Source: Streptomyces sp. NBC_01335
GTDB lineage: Bacteria > Actinomycetota > Actinomycetes > Streptomycetales > Streptomycetaceae
Direction of reading: 5' to 3'
Assembly: GCF_035953295.1 (NCBI RefSeq)
Contig: NZ_CP108370.1
Location: 8,107,001 to 8,171,000, forward strand
DNA length: 64,000 bases
Shown here piece after piece: positions 7,449-16,341 of this stretch (its first letter is position 1; every line of letters begins with the position of its first letter). The position numbers and the translations under genes were made by a program. Under the pieces are notes generated by a model that saw nothing but the letters and a program-made list of their open reading frames with translations, ran no database searches and had not been told where the DNA came from.

Positions 7449-10217
7449 ATGCGCCCACTCCGTACGACCCAGGCGCCCGGCGCCCAGGACGACCGGCCCA
7501 TACCCCCGGTACGCGGCCGACGCGCGCACGCGGGGCCCCCGGCCGACGAGCGTGCCGTGCTCGGTGCCCTTTCGCGGCGCCCGGAGGACCCGTCCGGGCG
7601 CCGGCGCACCTGGTCCCCGCGGCCCCGAACCGTACGCGCCAAGGTGCTCGCCCTGCTGATGGTGCCGGTGGTGTCCCTGCTCGCCCTGTGGGGGCTCGCG
7701 ACCGTCACCACCGCCCAGGAGGTGGCACGGCTGCGCCAGGCGGAGCGGGTGGACACCACCGTGCGCACCCCGGTCCGGCAGGCCGTCGACGCGCTCCAGG
7801 CCGAACGGAAGGCGGCACTCGTCCAGGCGGCCGCACCGGGCGAGGCGGCGGCCGCGACCCTGCGGAACCGTGCCGCCCGCACCGACGCGGCGCTCGACCG
7901 GCTGCGGATGGGCGAGGGGCACACGGTGGCGGACACCGGGAGCCTCCCGACGGGCCTCTCGACCCGCATGGACGTCTTCCTCTCCCGCGCCGAGGCACTG
8001 GGCGCCCTGCGCGGCCGTCTCCGCGCCTCCTCGGACACAGGCGCGCACAGCGACACAGACCGGGACAACACCTACCTCGCCTACACCGACGCCATCGGCG
8101 CCGCCTTCGGCGTGCTCGGAGCGCTCACCGGAATCCAGGACGCCGAAGCCGGCCCCGAGGCGCGCGTCCTGCTCGAACTCGGCAGGGCGGACGAGATGCT
8201 GGCCCGCGAGGACGTCCTGCTCGCCGTGGCCGCCCGCACCGGCACGCTCGACGGGCGGGCACTGCTCCGGTTCACGGGAGCGGTGGAGGCACGGCGCTCC
8301 TTCACGGAGACGGCCGCGGCCGACCTGCCCGCCGCCGAACGCGATGCCTGGCAGGACCTCGCCGCGGACTCCACCTACCGCGCCGTGGAGAGCGCCGAGG
8401 ACGCGGTACTCGCCGCGCGGCCCGGTCCCCGGGCCGCCCGCGCGGTGCCGGCCGACGCCTGGTCCCTGGCGGGCGGTCCCGTCCTCGCCCGGCTGCGCGC
8501 CGTCGAAGCCGCCGCGGCCGAGCGCGTGGCGGGCCGTTCGGACCCGCTGACCAGCGGGCTGACGAGTCCCGACGGTGCGGCGGTCCTGTTCGGGTTCGTC
8601 GCCGTGGTCGCCGCGCTCGTCATCTCCGTCCGCATCGGCAGCGGGCTCGTCACGGAGCTGGTGAGCCTGCGCGACAGCGCCCTGGCCATCGCCCGCCGCG
8701 AACTGCCCCGCGCGATGGAGCGCCTGCGGGCGGGCGAGGAGATCGACGTGAAGGCCGAATCGCCGATGCGCAGACCGTCGCCGGACGAGATCGGCCAGGT
8801 CGGTGAGGCACTCGACATCGTGCACCGCGCCGCGCTCAGCGCAGCGGTGGAGCGTGCCGAACTCGCCAGCGGCATCGCCGGAGTCTTCGTCAACATCGCC
8901 CGCCGCAGCCAGGTCCTGGTCCACCGCCAGCTCAACCTCCTGGACGGCATGGAACGGCGCGCCGACGACCCCAACGAGCTCGCCGACCTCTTCCGCCTCG
9001 ATCACCTGACCACCCGCATGCGCCGGCACGCCGAGAGCCTGATCATCCTGTCGGGCGCCGCCCCCGGGCGAGCCTGGCGCAGGCCCGTACCGCTCACCCA
9101 GGTGGTCCGCGCGGCGGTCTCGGAGATCGAGGACTACGCCCGCGTGGAGGTACGCCGCCTCGCCGACGTCTCCGTGACGGGCGCCGCGGTCGCCGACCTC
9201 ACCCACCTGCTCGCCGAACTCGTCGAGAACGCCGCCCAGTTCTCGCCCCCGCACACCAAGGTGCGGATCACCGGCGAACCGGTGGGCAACGGGTACGCGA
9301 TCGAGATCGAGGACCGGGGCCTCGGCATGGGCGGGGAGCTCCTGGCCCAGGCCAACAAACGCATCGAGCAGTCCGAGGCGCTCGACCTCTTCGACAGCGA
9401 CCGGCTCGGGCTCTTCGTGGTGAGCCGCCTCTCCAACCGCCACCGGATCAAGGTGGGGCTCCGCGCCTCGCCGTACGGCGGCACCACTGCCGTGGTCCTG
9501 CTGCCGACCGCGCTGCTGCACGACGAGCCGTCGAAGAACGCGGAGCCGGGCGCGCTCCCCCCGCAGGCGGCCCACTCCCCGCAGACCGCGCTCCCGCCGC
9601 AGACCGACGGTGGCGAGAAGCCCGTGCCGCGCGCGGCACTCACCGACCGCGAGCACCGGCCGGCCTTCCCGCCGCCCGTCGCGGTCCCCGACCCCGACTC
9701 TGACCCCGACTCCGGTCGCGACTCCGGGCCGGGCTCCGTCATCTCGGATTCCGGCACGGACTCCGAGATGACCGGGGCGACCGGGGGGCACACTCCCGAA
9801 GCGCCGCCCGCCCCGGTCACCGCACTCCGGAGGCGGCCCCGTACTCCGTCGGCCGGGCGGACACCCGAGCGCGGCCACCCCCACACCCCGTTCAGGCAGG
9901 GGACGGCCGAGCCGCCGGAGCGGGCGCACCGGGCCGAGGGCGACGACGAGCTCCCCCGGCGCGTCCGGCAGGCGCACCTGGTGCCCCAGCTCCGCGAGGG
10001 ACAGGCCCGGGCGCCGCAGGAGCAGCGGACCACGGGCGGCGGGGAACCCGCCGGGCGTACGCCCGAACAGGTCCGGGACCGCATGACCGCCTACCGGGAC
10101 GGATGGCGTCGCGGCAGCGGTGACGCACCGGGCCCGGCGGCGGTACCCCCGCCGCCGACGGCGCCCCCCGCACCGGGTCCGGCGGCCCACCCCATCGACG
10201 TAGGAGATCCCGGATGA
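7449..10217 (+). CDS. cvnA: Conservon sensor histidine-kinase-like protein CvnA
   Basis: A 922-residue membrane sensor that heads a conservon. After a basic leader, a first transmembrane helix (about residues 60-80) is followed by an all-helical extracytoplasmic region with nitrate-sensor-like repeats (LQAERKAAL). A second helix lies near 375-395 and a HATPase domain covers about 570-690: N box LAELVENAAQ, G box EDRGLGMG and G2-like DRLGLFVVSRL. The tail after ~700 is Pro/Arg/Asp-rich and disordered. No obvious phosphoacceptor His box is seen, as in other CvnA proteins. ATG 7449 follows GAGGAGG. It overlaps the CvnB gene by four bases (ATGA). Confidence 0.9.
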   Translation: MRPLRTTQAPGAQDDRPIPPVRGRRAHAGPPADERAVLGALSRRPEDPSGRRRTWSPRPRTVRAKVLALLMVPVVSLLALWGLATVTTAQEVARLRQAERVDTTVRTPVRQAVDALQAERKAALVQAAAPGEAAAATLRNRAARTDAALDRLRMGEGHTVADTGSLPTGLSTRMDVFLSRAEALGALRGRLRASSDTGAHSDTDRDNTYLAYTDAIGAAFGVLGALTGIQDAEAGPEARVLLELGRADEMLAREDVLLAVAARTGTLDGRALLRFTGAVEARRSFTETAAADLPAAERDAWQDLAADSTYRAVESAEDAVLAARPGPRAARAVPADAWSLAGGPVLARLRAVEAAAAERVAGRSDPLTSGLTSPDGAAVLFGFVAVVAALVISVRIGSGLVTELVSLRDSALAIARRELPRAMERLRAGEEIDVKAESPMRRPSPDEIGQVGEALDIVHRAALSAAVERAELASGIAGVFVNIARRSQVLVHRQLNLLDGMERRADDPNELADLFRLDHLTTRMRRHAESLIILSGAAPGRAWRRPVPLTQVVRAAVSEIEDYARVEVRRLADVSVTGAAVADLTHLLAELVENAAQFSPPHTKVRITGEPVGNGYAIEIEDRGLGMGGELLAQANKRIEQSEALDLFDSDRLGLFVVSRLSNRHRIKVGLRASPYGGTTAVVLLPTALLHDEPSKNAEPGALPPQAAHSPQTALPPQTDGGEKPVPRAALTDREHRPAFPPPVAVPDPDSDPDSGRDSGPGSVISDSGTDSEMTGATGGHTPEAPPAPVTALRRRPRTPSAGRTPERGHPHTPFRQGTAEPPERAHRAEGDDELPRRVRQAHLVPQLREGQARAPQEQRTTGGGEPAGRTPEQVRDRMTAYRDGWRRGSGDAPGPAAVPPPPTAPPAPGPAAHPIDVGDPG

Positions 10218-10648
10218 TCGCGAACGGAAGGACGGAATTGAACCACCGCTCGGGCGAACTCGACTGGCTGCTGGACGATCTGGTGAAGCGGGTCGCGGAG
10301 GTACGGCATGCCGTCGTCCTCTCCGGCGACGGACTGGCGATCGGCGCCTCCAGCGTGCTCAGCCGCGAGGACGCCGAACACCTGGCCGCCGTCGCCTCCG
10401 GCTTCCACAGCCTGGCCAAAGGCGCCGGCCGCCATTTCGGGGCGGGCGGGGTGCGTCAGACCATGGTGGAGATGGACGACGGATTCCTGTTCGTCGTCGC
10501 GGCCGGCGAAGGCTCCTGCCTGGCCGTGCTGAGCGACGCCGTGGCGGACATCGGCCTGGTCGCGTACGAGATGGCACGCCTCGTCAAACGGGTCGGCGAG
10601 CATCTGGGTACGCCGGCACGGCTCGCACAGCCCCCCGTCGCGGGCTGA
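10214..10648 (+). CDS. cvnB: Roadblock/LC7 domain protein CvnB
   Basis: A 144-residue roadblock/LC7 protein. In conservons this member forms a membrane-associated complex with CvnA, CvnC and the GTPase CvnD and may regulate nucleotide exchange. Family hallmarks are LDWLLDDLVKRV at the start, HAVVLSGDGLAIGAS, the REDAEHLAAVASGFHSLA helix and the late VAYEMARLVKRVGEHL helix. Its ATG sits inside the CvnA stop (ATGA) with GGAG upstream, so the two are coupled. Confidence 0.93.
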   Translation: MIANGRTELNHRSGELDWLLDDLVKRVAEVRHAVVLSGDGLAIGASSVLSREDAEHLAAVASGFHSLAKGAGRHFGAGGVRQTMVEMDDGFLFVVAAGEGSCLAVLSDAVADIGLVAYEMARLVKRVGEHLGTPARLAQPPVAG

Positions 10649-10664
10649 GGGCGGGGAGGAAACG

Positions 10665-11147
10665 GTGCGCATGTCCGACGACCCCGACGCGGCGTACGGC
10701 GGCAAGGACCCCTACGGGTTCCACGATCCCTACCGGGACCGGGAGATGGGCACCGGCGCGGACGCCCTGCGCGGAAGCCAGTGGTACGACGCGGACGCGG
10801 GCCCCCTGGTGCGCCCGTACGCCGTCACCGGAGGGCGTACGAAACCGGGCCCGAGCGGGGTGCGGTTCGACCTGATCGCCCTGGTCGTCGTCGACGGCGC
10901 GTCCGACCCCGACGCCGAGACGATGCTCGGTCCGGAACACCGGTCGCTGCTCGCCCTGTGCCAGGACGAGACCCAGTCGGTCGCGGAGCTCGCCGCCGAC
11001 GCCGATCTCCCGGTGGGCGTGGTGCGGGTGCTGCTGGGAGACCTGCTGGAGGGCGGTCACGTGTCGGTCTGCCGGCCCGTCCCGCCCGCCCAGTTGCCCG
11101 ACGAGCGCATCCTGCGCGAGGTCATCGACGGACTGCGGGCACTCTGA
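10665..11147 (+). CDS. cvnC: DUF742 protein CvnC
   Basis: A 160-residue DUF742 protein, the third conservon member. The family shape is visible: a variable hydrophilic N-terminus, VRPYAVTGGRTKPG near residue 50, a central RFDLIALV strand and a winged-helix-like C-terminus (QSVAELAADADLPVGVVRVLLGD) ending at DGLRAL. GTG 10665 follows GGGGAGGA; ATG 10671 is an alternative two codons in. In a standard conservon the GTPase gene overlaps this stop, but here the next bases are non-coding. Confidence 0.9.
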   Translation: MRMSDDPDAAYGGKDPYGFHDPYRDREMGTGADALRGSQWYDADAGPLVRPYAVTGGRTKPGPSGVRFDLIALVVVDGASDPDAETMLGPEHRSLLALCQDETQSVAELAADADLPVGVVRVLLGDLLEGGHVSVCRPVPPAQLPDERILREVIDGLRAL

Positions 11148-11270
11148 GGAAGCCCGGGGGCCCGGGGGAGTCCGGGGAAGCACCGGGAAACCCGCGTGCG
11201 CGGGCGCGGGTCACGGCCCGGAGCGCACGGCGGGCATCACCGCCGCGTGGCCGGGCCCGGCCGCCGGAGG

Positions 11271-11373
11271 GTCCAGGGCTCCCCGGTGGTCACTTCCGCA
11301 TCCGGGAGTCCAGGGCTCCCGGTGCTCACTTCCGCGGCCGGGGTCCAGGAGTCGTTCCGGTGCTCACTTCCGC
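11271..11373. repeat. Three degenerate ~36-bp repeats at the marR 3' end
   Basis: Three copies share the blocks GTCCAGG and GGTGCTCACTTCCGC: 11271-11299, 11308-11335 and 11343-11373. The last copy contains the stop codon and final residues of the MarR gene, so the array looks like duplications of the gene's own 3' end. Confidence 0.7.
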
Positions 11374-11867
11374 ACCCGGCGGATCTGGCCGAGTTCGTCG
11401 TTCATCGCCTCGAGGAAGCGGGCGACCGTCCGCAGCTCCGCCGCGTCGAACTGGCCCCGCGCCGCCTGGGTGCTCTCGGCCAGCGGCCGGAAGAAGTCGC
11501 GGGCCACCGCCATCGCCGCGGCCGCGTAGTGCAGGTGCACCACCCTGCGGTCGCCGCCGTCCCGGACACGCCGGATGTGTCCGGTTCGCTCCAGCCGGTC
11601 GAGACAGGCCGTCACCGCGCCCGAGGTGAGGTTCAGCTGCTCCCGCAGCCGCCCCGGTGTCATGGCGGTGCCGGGCTCGCCGTAGTCCGCGTCGAGGATC
11701 GCGATGAGCGCCTGCACGTCCGTCGGGTGGAGGTCCTGTTCGTGGGCGAATTCGTGTGCGATGCGGTTGAACTCGCTGTTCATCCGCCGCAGCAGCACGG
11801 CGAAACTCTGGAGCCCGGCCGCGTCCTCGTCCGTGCCTCTGTCCGGGCCGCCCTCTGTGCTGCGCAT
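11364..11867 (-). CDS. MarR-family transcriptional regulator
   Basis: A 167-residue winged-helix repressor. The core is typical MarR: LHPTDVQALIAI (helix 2), LREQLNLTSGAVTACLDRLE (recognition helix-turn-helix) and the wing HIRRVRDGGDRRVVHL with its conserved D-R-R. ATG 11867 is chosen as it matches the family N-terminus; an upstream extension is possible but would run across the putative operator. It is divergent from the MMPL transporter gene and very likely represses it and itself through the repeats at 11881-11917. Confidence 0.9.
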   Translation of the reverse strand: MRSTEGGPDRGTDEDAAGLQSFAVLLRRMNSEFNRIAHEFAHEQDLHPTDVQALIAILDADYGEPGTAMTPGRLREQLNLTSGAVTACLDRLERTGHIRRVRDGGDRRVVHLHYAAAAMAVARDFFRPLAESTQAARGQFDAAELRTVARFLEAMNDELGQIRRVRK

Positions 11868-11880
11868 GGTTCCAGGGTAA

Positions 11881-11917
11881 TATCTCTCGATGATTGAGAT
11901 AGTTGATCGTTGAGAGA
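11881..11917. promoter_or_regulatory. Putative MarR operator with three half-sites
   Basis: An inverted repeat TATCTC-N9-GAGATA (11881-11886 and 11896-11901) is followed by a third related half-site GAGAGA (11912-11917). It lies 13-50 bases upstream of the marR start in the divergent marR/MMPL region. It is AT-richer than its surroundings, as expected for a MarR site. Confidence 0.55.
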
Positions 11918-12091
11918 CATGTTCGCTCGCGTGTCGGGCCGTCGTACGCGCCCCGATCCGGGGAAGGTGTCCCGCCTCGCGGATCGCCACGTCGCGGCGG
12001 TCCCACCTCGTAAGCCACTGTCTCCCTTCGCACCACTGTCACCGCGCAAGCCCGTCCCGTCGTTCCGAACGTGTCGACTCCTGGGGAAGCA

Positions 12092-14215
12092 ATGACGTCC
12101 GCATCACGGCACCGCACTCTCCGCTGGCTGGTGCCCGCAGTACTCGTCCTCGTCTGGCTCGGCATCGGGGGAGTGTTCGGCCCCTACGCGGGGAAACTCG
12201 GCGAGGTCTCCACCAACGACCAGGCCGCCTTCCTGCCGCGCAGCGCCGAATCGACCGAGGTCTCCGAGGAGCAGAAGGCGTTCCAGAAGTCCGGCACCGT
12301 GCCGGCCATCGTCGTCTGGACCGGCGACGACGGCGCGCTCCCGGGCGGCGCGGCCGAGACCGCCACCCGCGCGCTCGCCTCGCTCCGGGGTACGCCCGGC
12401 GTGGAGGGAACCCCCACCCCCGCGCTCGCCTCCGAGGACGGCCGGGCGCTCGAAGGCATCGTCCAGCTCGATTCCGGCCTCGGCGACGCCCTGCCCGGCA
12501 CCCTCGACCGGGTACGCGACGCCGCCCGGTCCGTGCCCGGCACCACGGTGGGCATCGCCGGACCCGCGGCGGCCCAGGCGGACCTCAAGGACGCCTTCGG
12601 CGGCATCGACGGCCTGCTCCTCGGTGTGGCCCTCATCGCCGTCCTCGTCATCCTGCTGCTGGTGTACCGCAGCCTCCTGCTGCCCTTCCTGATCATCATC
12701 AGCGCCGTGTTCGCCCTGGGGCTGGCCTGCGCGATCGTGTACGTCCTCGCCGACCACGGGGTCGTACGGGTCGACGGCCAGGTGCAGGGCATCCTCTCGA
12801 TCCTCGTCATCGGCGCCTCCACGGACTACGCGCTGCTGCTCACCGCCCGGTTCAGGGAAGAGCTGACCCGGGGCGGCGACCGCGTGGCAGCCGCACTCGC
12901 AGCTCTGAGGCGCTCGGCCGGCGCGATCACGGCGAGCGCGGCGACCGTGGCCCTCGGGCTCCTCGCGCTGCTGCTCAGCGATCTGACGAACAACCGGGCG
13001 CTGGGTCCCGTGGGCGCCATCGGAATCGTCTGCGCCGTGCTCTCCACCCTGACGTTCCTCCCGGCGGTCCTCGTGCTGACCGGCCGTGCCGCCTACTGGC
13101 CGGCCAAGCCCCGTCCCGCCGACGCCGCCACGGGCGGGCACGGCATCTGGCGTCGTGTCGCCGCCTTCGTGGACCGCGCCCCCCGCAAGGTCTGGGCCGG
13201 CACCCTGCTCGTCCTGGTGGCGTGCGCGCTCTTCGCGCCCACCCTGAAGTCGCAGGGCGTGCCGCTGGACGAGACCTTCGTCAACGACGCGCCGTCGGTC
13301 TCCGCACAGGCCACGCTCAGCAGGCACTTCCCCGGCGGGTCCGGCAACCCCGCCGTGATCATCGCCCGGGCCGACCGTACCGATCAGGTCGTCGCCGCCG
13401 CCCGGAACACCGAGGGGATCGCGGCCGTCACTCCGGTCACGGCATCCGGGCGCCCCGGCGACGGCGTTCCCGTGGTCGTCGACGGACGGGTGCGGATCGA
13501 CGCCACGCTGAAGGCCGAGGCGGACAGCGACGCCGCCAACGCGACGGTGAAGAGGCTGCGCGGGGCGGTCCATGCCGTACCCGGTGCGCAGGCCGCGGTC
13601 GGCGGGTACTCCGCGCAGCGGCTCGACACCCAGACCACCGCGTCCGAGGACCGCGCGCTCATCGTGCCCGTGGTACTCGCCATCATCCTGGTCATCCTGA
13701 TGGCACTGCTCCGCTCGGTCCTGCTGCCCGTGCTGCTGGTCGCCACCGTGGGGCTCAACTACCTCGCCACACTGGGCGTCTCGGCCCTGGTCTTCCAGCA
13801 CGTGTTCGGCTTCAGCGGCACGGACGCCTCCGTCCCGCTGTACGGATTCGTCTTCCTCGTCGCCCTCGGCGTGGACTACAACATCTTCCTGATGTCCCGG
13901 GTACGGGAGGAGTCCCTGCTGCACGGCACCCGCGAGGGGGTACTGCGTGGCCTGATCACCACCGGTGGAGTCATCACCTCGGCGGGCGTGGTGCTGGCCG
14001 CCACCTTCGCCGCGCTGCTCGTCATCCCGCTGGCCTTCCTGGTGCAGATCGCCTTCATCGTCGCGTTCGGCGTGCTGCTCGACACCCTGGTGGTGCGATC
14101 GCTGCTGGTGCCCGCGCTGGTGCTGGACATCGGCCCGGTGTCGTGGTGGCCGAACCGACGCATGGTGACGGGACGGCGGGACGCGGAGGCGGGCGGGGAG
14201 GATACGCGCTCCTGA
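12092..14215 (+). CDS. MMPL/RND-family exporter
   Basis: A 707-residue inner-membrane RND-type exporter of the MMPL class, which moves lipids or drugs using the proton gradient. It has the duplicated architecture: a first helix, a periplasmic loop (~45-165), five or six helices including GASTDYALLLTARFREE, then a second loop (~390-520) and a matching bundle with ALGVDYNIFLMSRVREE. Those two Asp-Tyr motifs are the family's proton-relay signature. ATG 12092 has GGGGAAG upstream; GTG 12071 is an alternative. The divergent MarR gene is the probable regulator, so a toxic small-molecule inducer is likely. Confidence 0.9.
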   Translation: MTSASRHRTLRWLVPAVLVLVWLGIGGVFGPYAGKLGEVSTNDQAAFLPRSAESTEVSEEQKAFQKSGTVPAIVVWTGDDGALPGGAAETATRALASLRGTPGVEGTPTPALASEDGRALEGIVQLDSGLGDALPGTLDRVRDAARSVPGTTVGIAGPAAAQADLKDAFGGIDGLLLGVALIAVLVILLLVYRSLLLPFLIIISAVFALGLACAIVYVLADHGVVRVDGQVQGILSILVIGASTDYALLLTARFREELTRGGDRVAAALAALRRSAGAITASAATVALGLLALLLSDLTNNRALGPVGAIGIVCAVLSTLTFLPAVLVLTGRAAYWPAKPRPADAATGGHGIWRRVAAFVDRAPRKVWAGTLLVLVACALFAPTLKSQGVPLDETFVNDAPSVSAQATLSRHFPGGSGNPAVIIARADRTDQVVAAARNTEGIAAVTPVTASGRPGDGVPVVVDGRVRIDATLKAEADSDAANATVKRLRGAVHAVPGAQAAVGGYSAQRLDTQTTASEDRALIVPVVLAIILVILMALLRSVLLPVLLVATVGLNYLATLGVSALVFQHVFGFSGTDASVPLYGFVFLVALGVDYNIFLMSRVREESLLHGTREGVLRGLITTGGVITSAGVVLAATFAALLVIPLAFLVQIAFIVAFGVLLDTLVVRSLLVPALVLDIGPVSWWPNRRMVTGRRDAEAGGEDTRS

Positions 14216-14496
14216 GCCGCAGGCCCAGGCCGATCGCGTTGGTACGGACCAGTCTGGCCGGAAGGGATCGTCGTCCTCGGACCCACGTGCTCGATTGAAG
14301 GCGCCATACGCGCATCGTCCGACCACCTTCCGGCCGCAACGATCAATTTGCGATCGCTTCTCTCGATCGGCCGACCGCTTTGCCATGCTTCTCCATACCT
14401 GACCGGCACCGTGCCGGGCAGGACTCGACCGAACCCGAAGGGTGCGCCCGATCCACCGGGGCGCACCCGAGGGCTCATGGGTGAGAGAAGTGATCG

Positions 14497-15168
14497 ATGT
14501 CCTCCGAGCACGCAGGCGGTGCAGTCCGTGAAGACGGTGACGGGGTGAACGCGGACGGGGGCGCCGCACCGGGGGAGGCCGGTGGCGAGAACACGGCCCT
14601 CGCCCTGAAGATCCTGGTCGCCGGAGGATTCGGAGTCGGCAAGACCACCCTGGTCGGAGCCGTCAGCGAGATCCGCCCGCTGCGCACCGAGGAGTTGCTC
14701 AGCGAGGCCGGACAGAGCGTCGACGACACCGAAGGCGTGGAGCGCAAGACCACGACCACGGTCGCGATGGACTTCGGCAGGATCACCATCCGGTCCGGGC
14801 TCTCCCTCTACCTCTTCGGGACGCCGGGACAGGACCGCTTCTGGTTCCTCTGGGACGAGCTGTCACAGGGGGCGCTCGGGGCGGTCGTCCTCGCCGACAC
14901 CCGGCGGCTGGAGGACTGCTTCCCCGCCGTCGACTACTTCGAGCACCGGCGCATCCCGTTCGTCGTCGCCGTCAACTGCTTCTCCGGGGCCCGCTCCTAC
15001 GGCGAGCAGGACGTGTCGCGCGCGCTCGACCTGGACCCCGGGACGCCCGTCGTCCTGTGCGACGCGCGGGACCGTGCCTCCGGCAAGGAGGTCCTGATCC
15101 GAATGGTCGAGTACGCCGGGCGGATGCACACCGCCCGGCTCCTCGACTCCGTGGGCCAGGTGTACTGA
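14497..15168 (+). CDS. cvnD: Conservon-type small GTPase CvnD
   Basis: A 223-residue Ras-like GTPase of the conservon CvnD group. A ~30-residue Gly/Ala-rich leader precedes the P-loop GGFGVGKTT (about residues 43-51). The switch region has RKTTTTVAMDFGRI, followed by the G3-like FGTPGQDRFWFLW and the late DARDRASGKEVL. ATG 14497 follows GAGAGAAG. It does not adjoin a CvnC gene: it stands alone after the MMPL exporter and converges on the PPOX gene, while a lone CvnB-like gene lies 0.6 kb further on. Confidence 0.9.
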   Translation: MSSEHAGGAVREDGDGVNADGGAAPGEAGGENTALALKILVAGGFGVGKTTLVGAVSEIRPLRTEELLSEAGQSVDDTEGVERKTTTTVAMDFGRITIRSGLSLYLFGTPGQDRFWFLWDELSQGALGAVVLADTRRLEDCFPAVDYFEHRRIPFVVAVNCFSGARSYGEQDVSRALDLDPGTPVVLCDARDRASGKEVLIRMVEYAGRMHTARLLDSVGQVY

Positions 15169-15189
15169 CCCGTGAGGTCGGGGACGCGG

Positions 15190-15208
15190 CCGGCCCGGAT
15201 CGGGCCGG
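15190..15208. terminator. Hairpin between convergent genes
   Basis: Perfect eight-base arms CCGGCCCG-GAT-CGGGCCGG with a three-base loop lie between the CvnD stop and the end of the PPOX gene, well placed as a shared terminator. Confidence 0.55.
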
Positions 15209-15216
15209 GCGGGCCC

Positions 15217-15645
15217 TCAGCCGGCGATGTCGGCCATCGAGACCACCTTCTCGATCCGTACCCGTACGACCAGTTCGCCCGGGACCGCGTTGCGGCGGCC
15301 GTACTCCGCGGCCGCCTCCTCACCCACGTACCGGGCGGCGATGCGCGTCGCCCAGGTCAGCAGTTCGTCGGGGTCCTCGCTGAGCCCGGCCCGCCCCTGG
15401 ACGACGGCGAACGAGTACGGCGGCCGTTCGTCGTCCACGCACAACGCCACCCGGCCGTCCCGCGCCAGGTTGCGCCCCTTCACCGTGTCCCTGCCGGTGT
15501 TGAAGACCAGATCCTCCCCGTCCAGGAGGAACCAGACGGGCGCGACGTGGGGACTCCCGTCCGCCCGTACGGTGGACAGCTTGCCGGTGCGGGTCCCGGC
15601 GGAGAGGAACGCCCGCCACTCTTCCTCGGTCATGTGGTGTGCCAT
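15217..15645 (-). CDS. PPOX-class (F420- or flavin-dependent) oxidoreductase
   Basis: A 142-residue split-barrel protein of the pyridoxamine 5'-phosphate oxidase-like class, many of which in actinomycetes use F420 or FMN. Diagnostic stretches are GKLSTVRADGSPHVAPVWFLLDG, then FNTGRDTVKGRNLARDGRVAL and the YVGEEAAAEYGRRN helix. ATG 15645 has AGGA about eight bases upstream; a second Met four codons in is an alternative. The reaction is unknown. It is divergent from the CvnB-like gene. Confidence 0.87.
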   Translation of the reverse strand: MAHHMTEEEWRAFLSAGTRTGKLSTVRADGSPHVAPVWFLLDGEDLVFNTGRDTVKGRNLARDGRVALCVDDERPPYSFAVVQGRAGLSEDPDELLTWATRIAARYVGEEAAAEYGRRNAVPGELVVRVRIEKVVSMADIAG

Positions 15646-15784
15646 GGGCCCATCCTGCGCCGCCGGGACGCGAGTGGCGCGAAGCGACGCCCCGGGACCC
15701 GTGGGCCGCTTGCCCGCAGCAGAGGTGTGCGCAAGGCTTACGCGCGACGAGGGGTACGGGGAAGTGGCAACGGGGAGGGCACGC

Positions 15785-16189
15785 ATGGCGTTGGACCGGG
15801 GACTCGACTGGCTTCTCGACGATCTCACCAGCCGGGTGGAACACATACAGCACGCCTTGGTGCTTTCGAATGACGGACTGGTGACAGGAGCCAGCACGGG
15901 ACTCGTCCGGGAGGACGCGGAGCACCTTGCGGCGGTCTCCTCCGGGCTGCACAGCCTGGCGCGCGGCTCGGGCAGACACTTCAAGGCGGGCCGAGCACGG
16001 CAGACGATGGTGGAGTTCGAGGAGGCGCTGCTGTTCGTCACCGCGGCCGGGGACGGCAGCTGCCTCTGCGTGCTCACCGCGGCGGAGGCCGACGTCGGTC
16101 ATGTGGCGTACGAGATGACGCTGTTGGTCAACCGGGTCGGCGAACACCTCGGCGTGGCCGTCCGGCAGGAGGACACCTACCCCTTCTGA
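15785..16189 (+). CDS. Second roadblock/LC7 (CvnB-like) protein
   Basis: A 134-residue roadblock/LC7 protein closely resembling the CvnB at 10.2 kb (shared LDWLLDDL, REDAEHLAAV, GSGRHF and VGEHLGV stretches), so the two are probably paralogues. ATG 15785 follows GGGGAGGG. It has no CvnA or CvnC neighbour and ends before the convergent SpoIIE-type gene. It may serve the lone CvnD at 14.5 kb or act as a spare adaptor. Confidence 0.9.
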   Translation: MALDRGLDWLLDDLTSRVEHIQHALVLSNDGLVTGASTGLVREDAEHLAAVSSGLHSLARGSGRHFKAGRARQTMVEFEEALLFVTAAGDGSCLCVLTAAEADVGHVAYEMTLLVNRVGEHLGVAVRQEDTYPF

Positions 16190-16341
16190 GACCGCGCGCG
16201 GACGGAGCCCGCAGGGACTGTTGCGCGCTCAACGGCCCGTCCGGCGCGTCCCGGGAGCCGAACGGAGGCCCTCGCGACCGAGCGCTTCGAGCCAATCTCG
16301 GGCCCGCTGGTGTCAACGCCCTTCGGACGACGGCCCGTTCG

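Noticed and set aside
7308..10190. A 960-codon - strand open frame opposite the CvnA gene
   Set aside because: Typical high-GC antisense frame: no domain, no ribosome site, and CvnA on the other strand is unambiguous.
12104..14569. An 821-codon - strand open frame opposite the MMPL exporter
   Set aside because: Composition is His/Gln/Asp-rich antisense; the MMPL gene explains the DNA.
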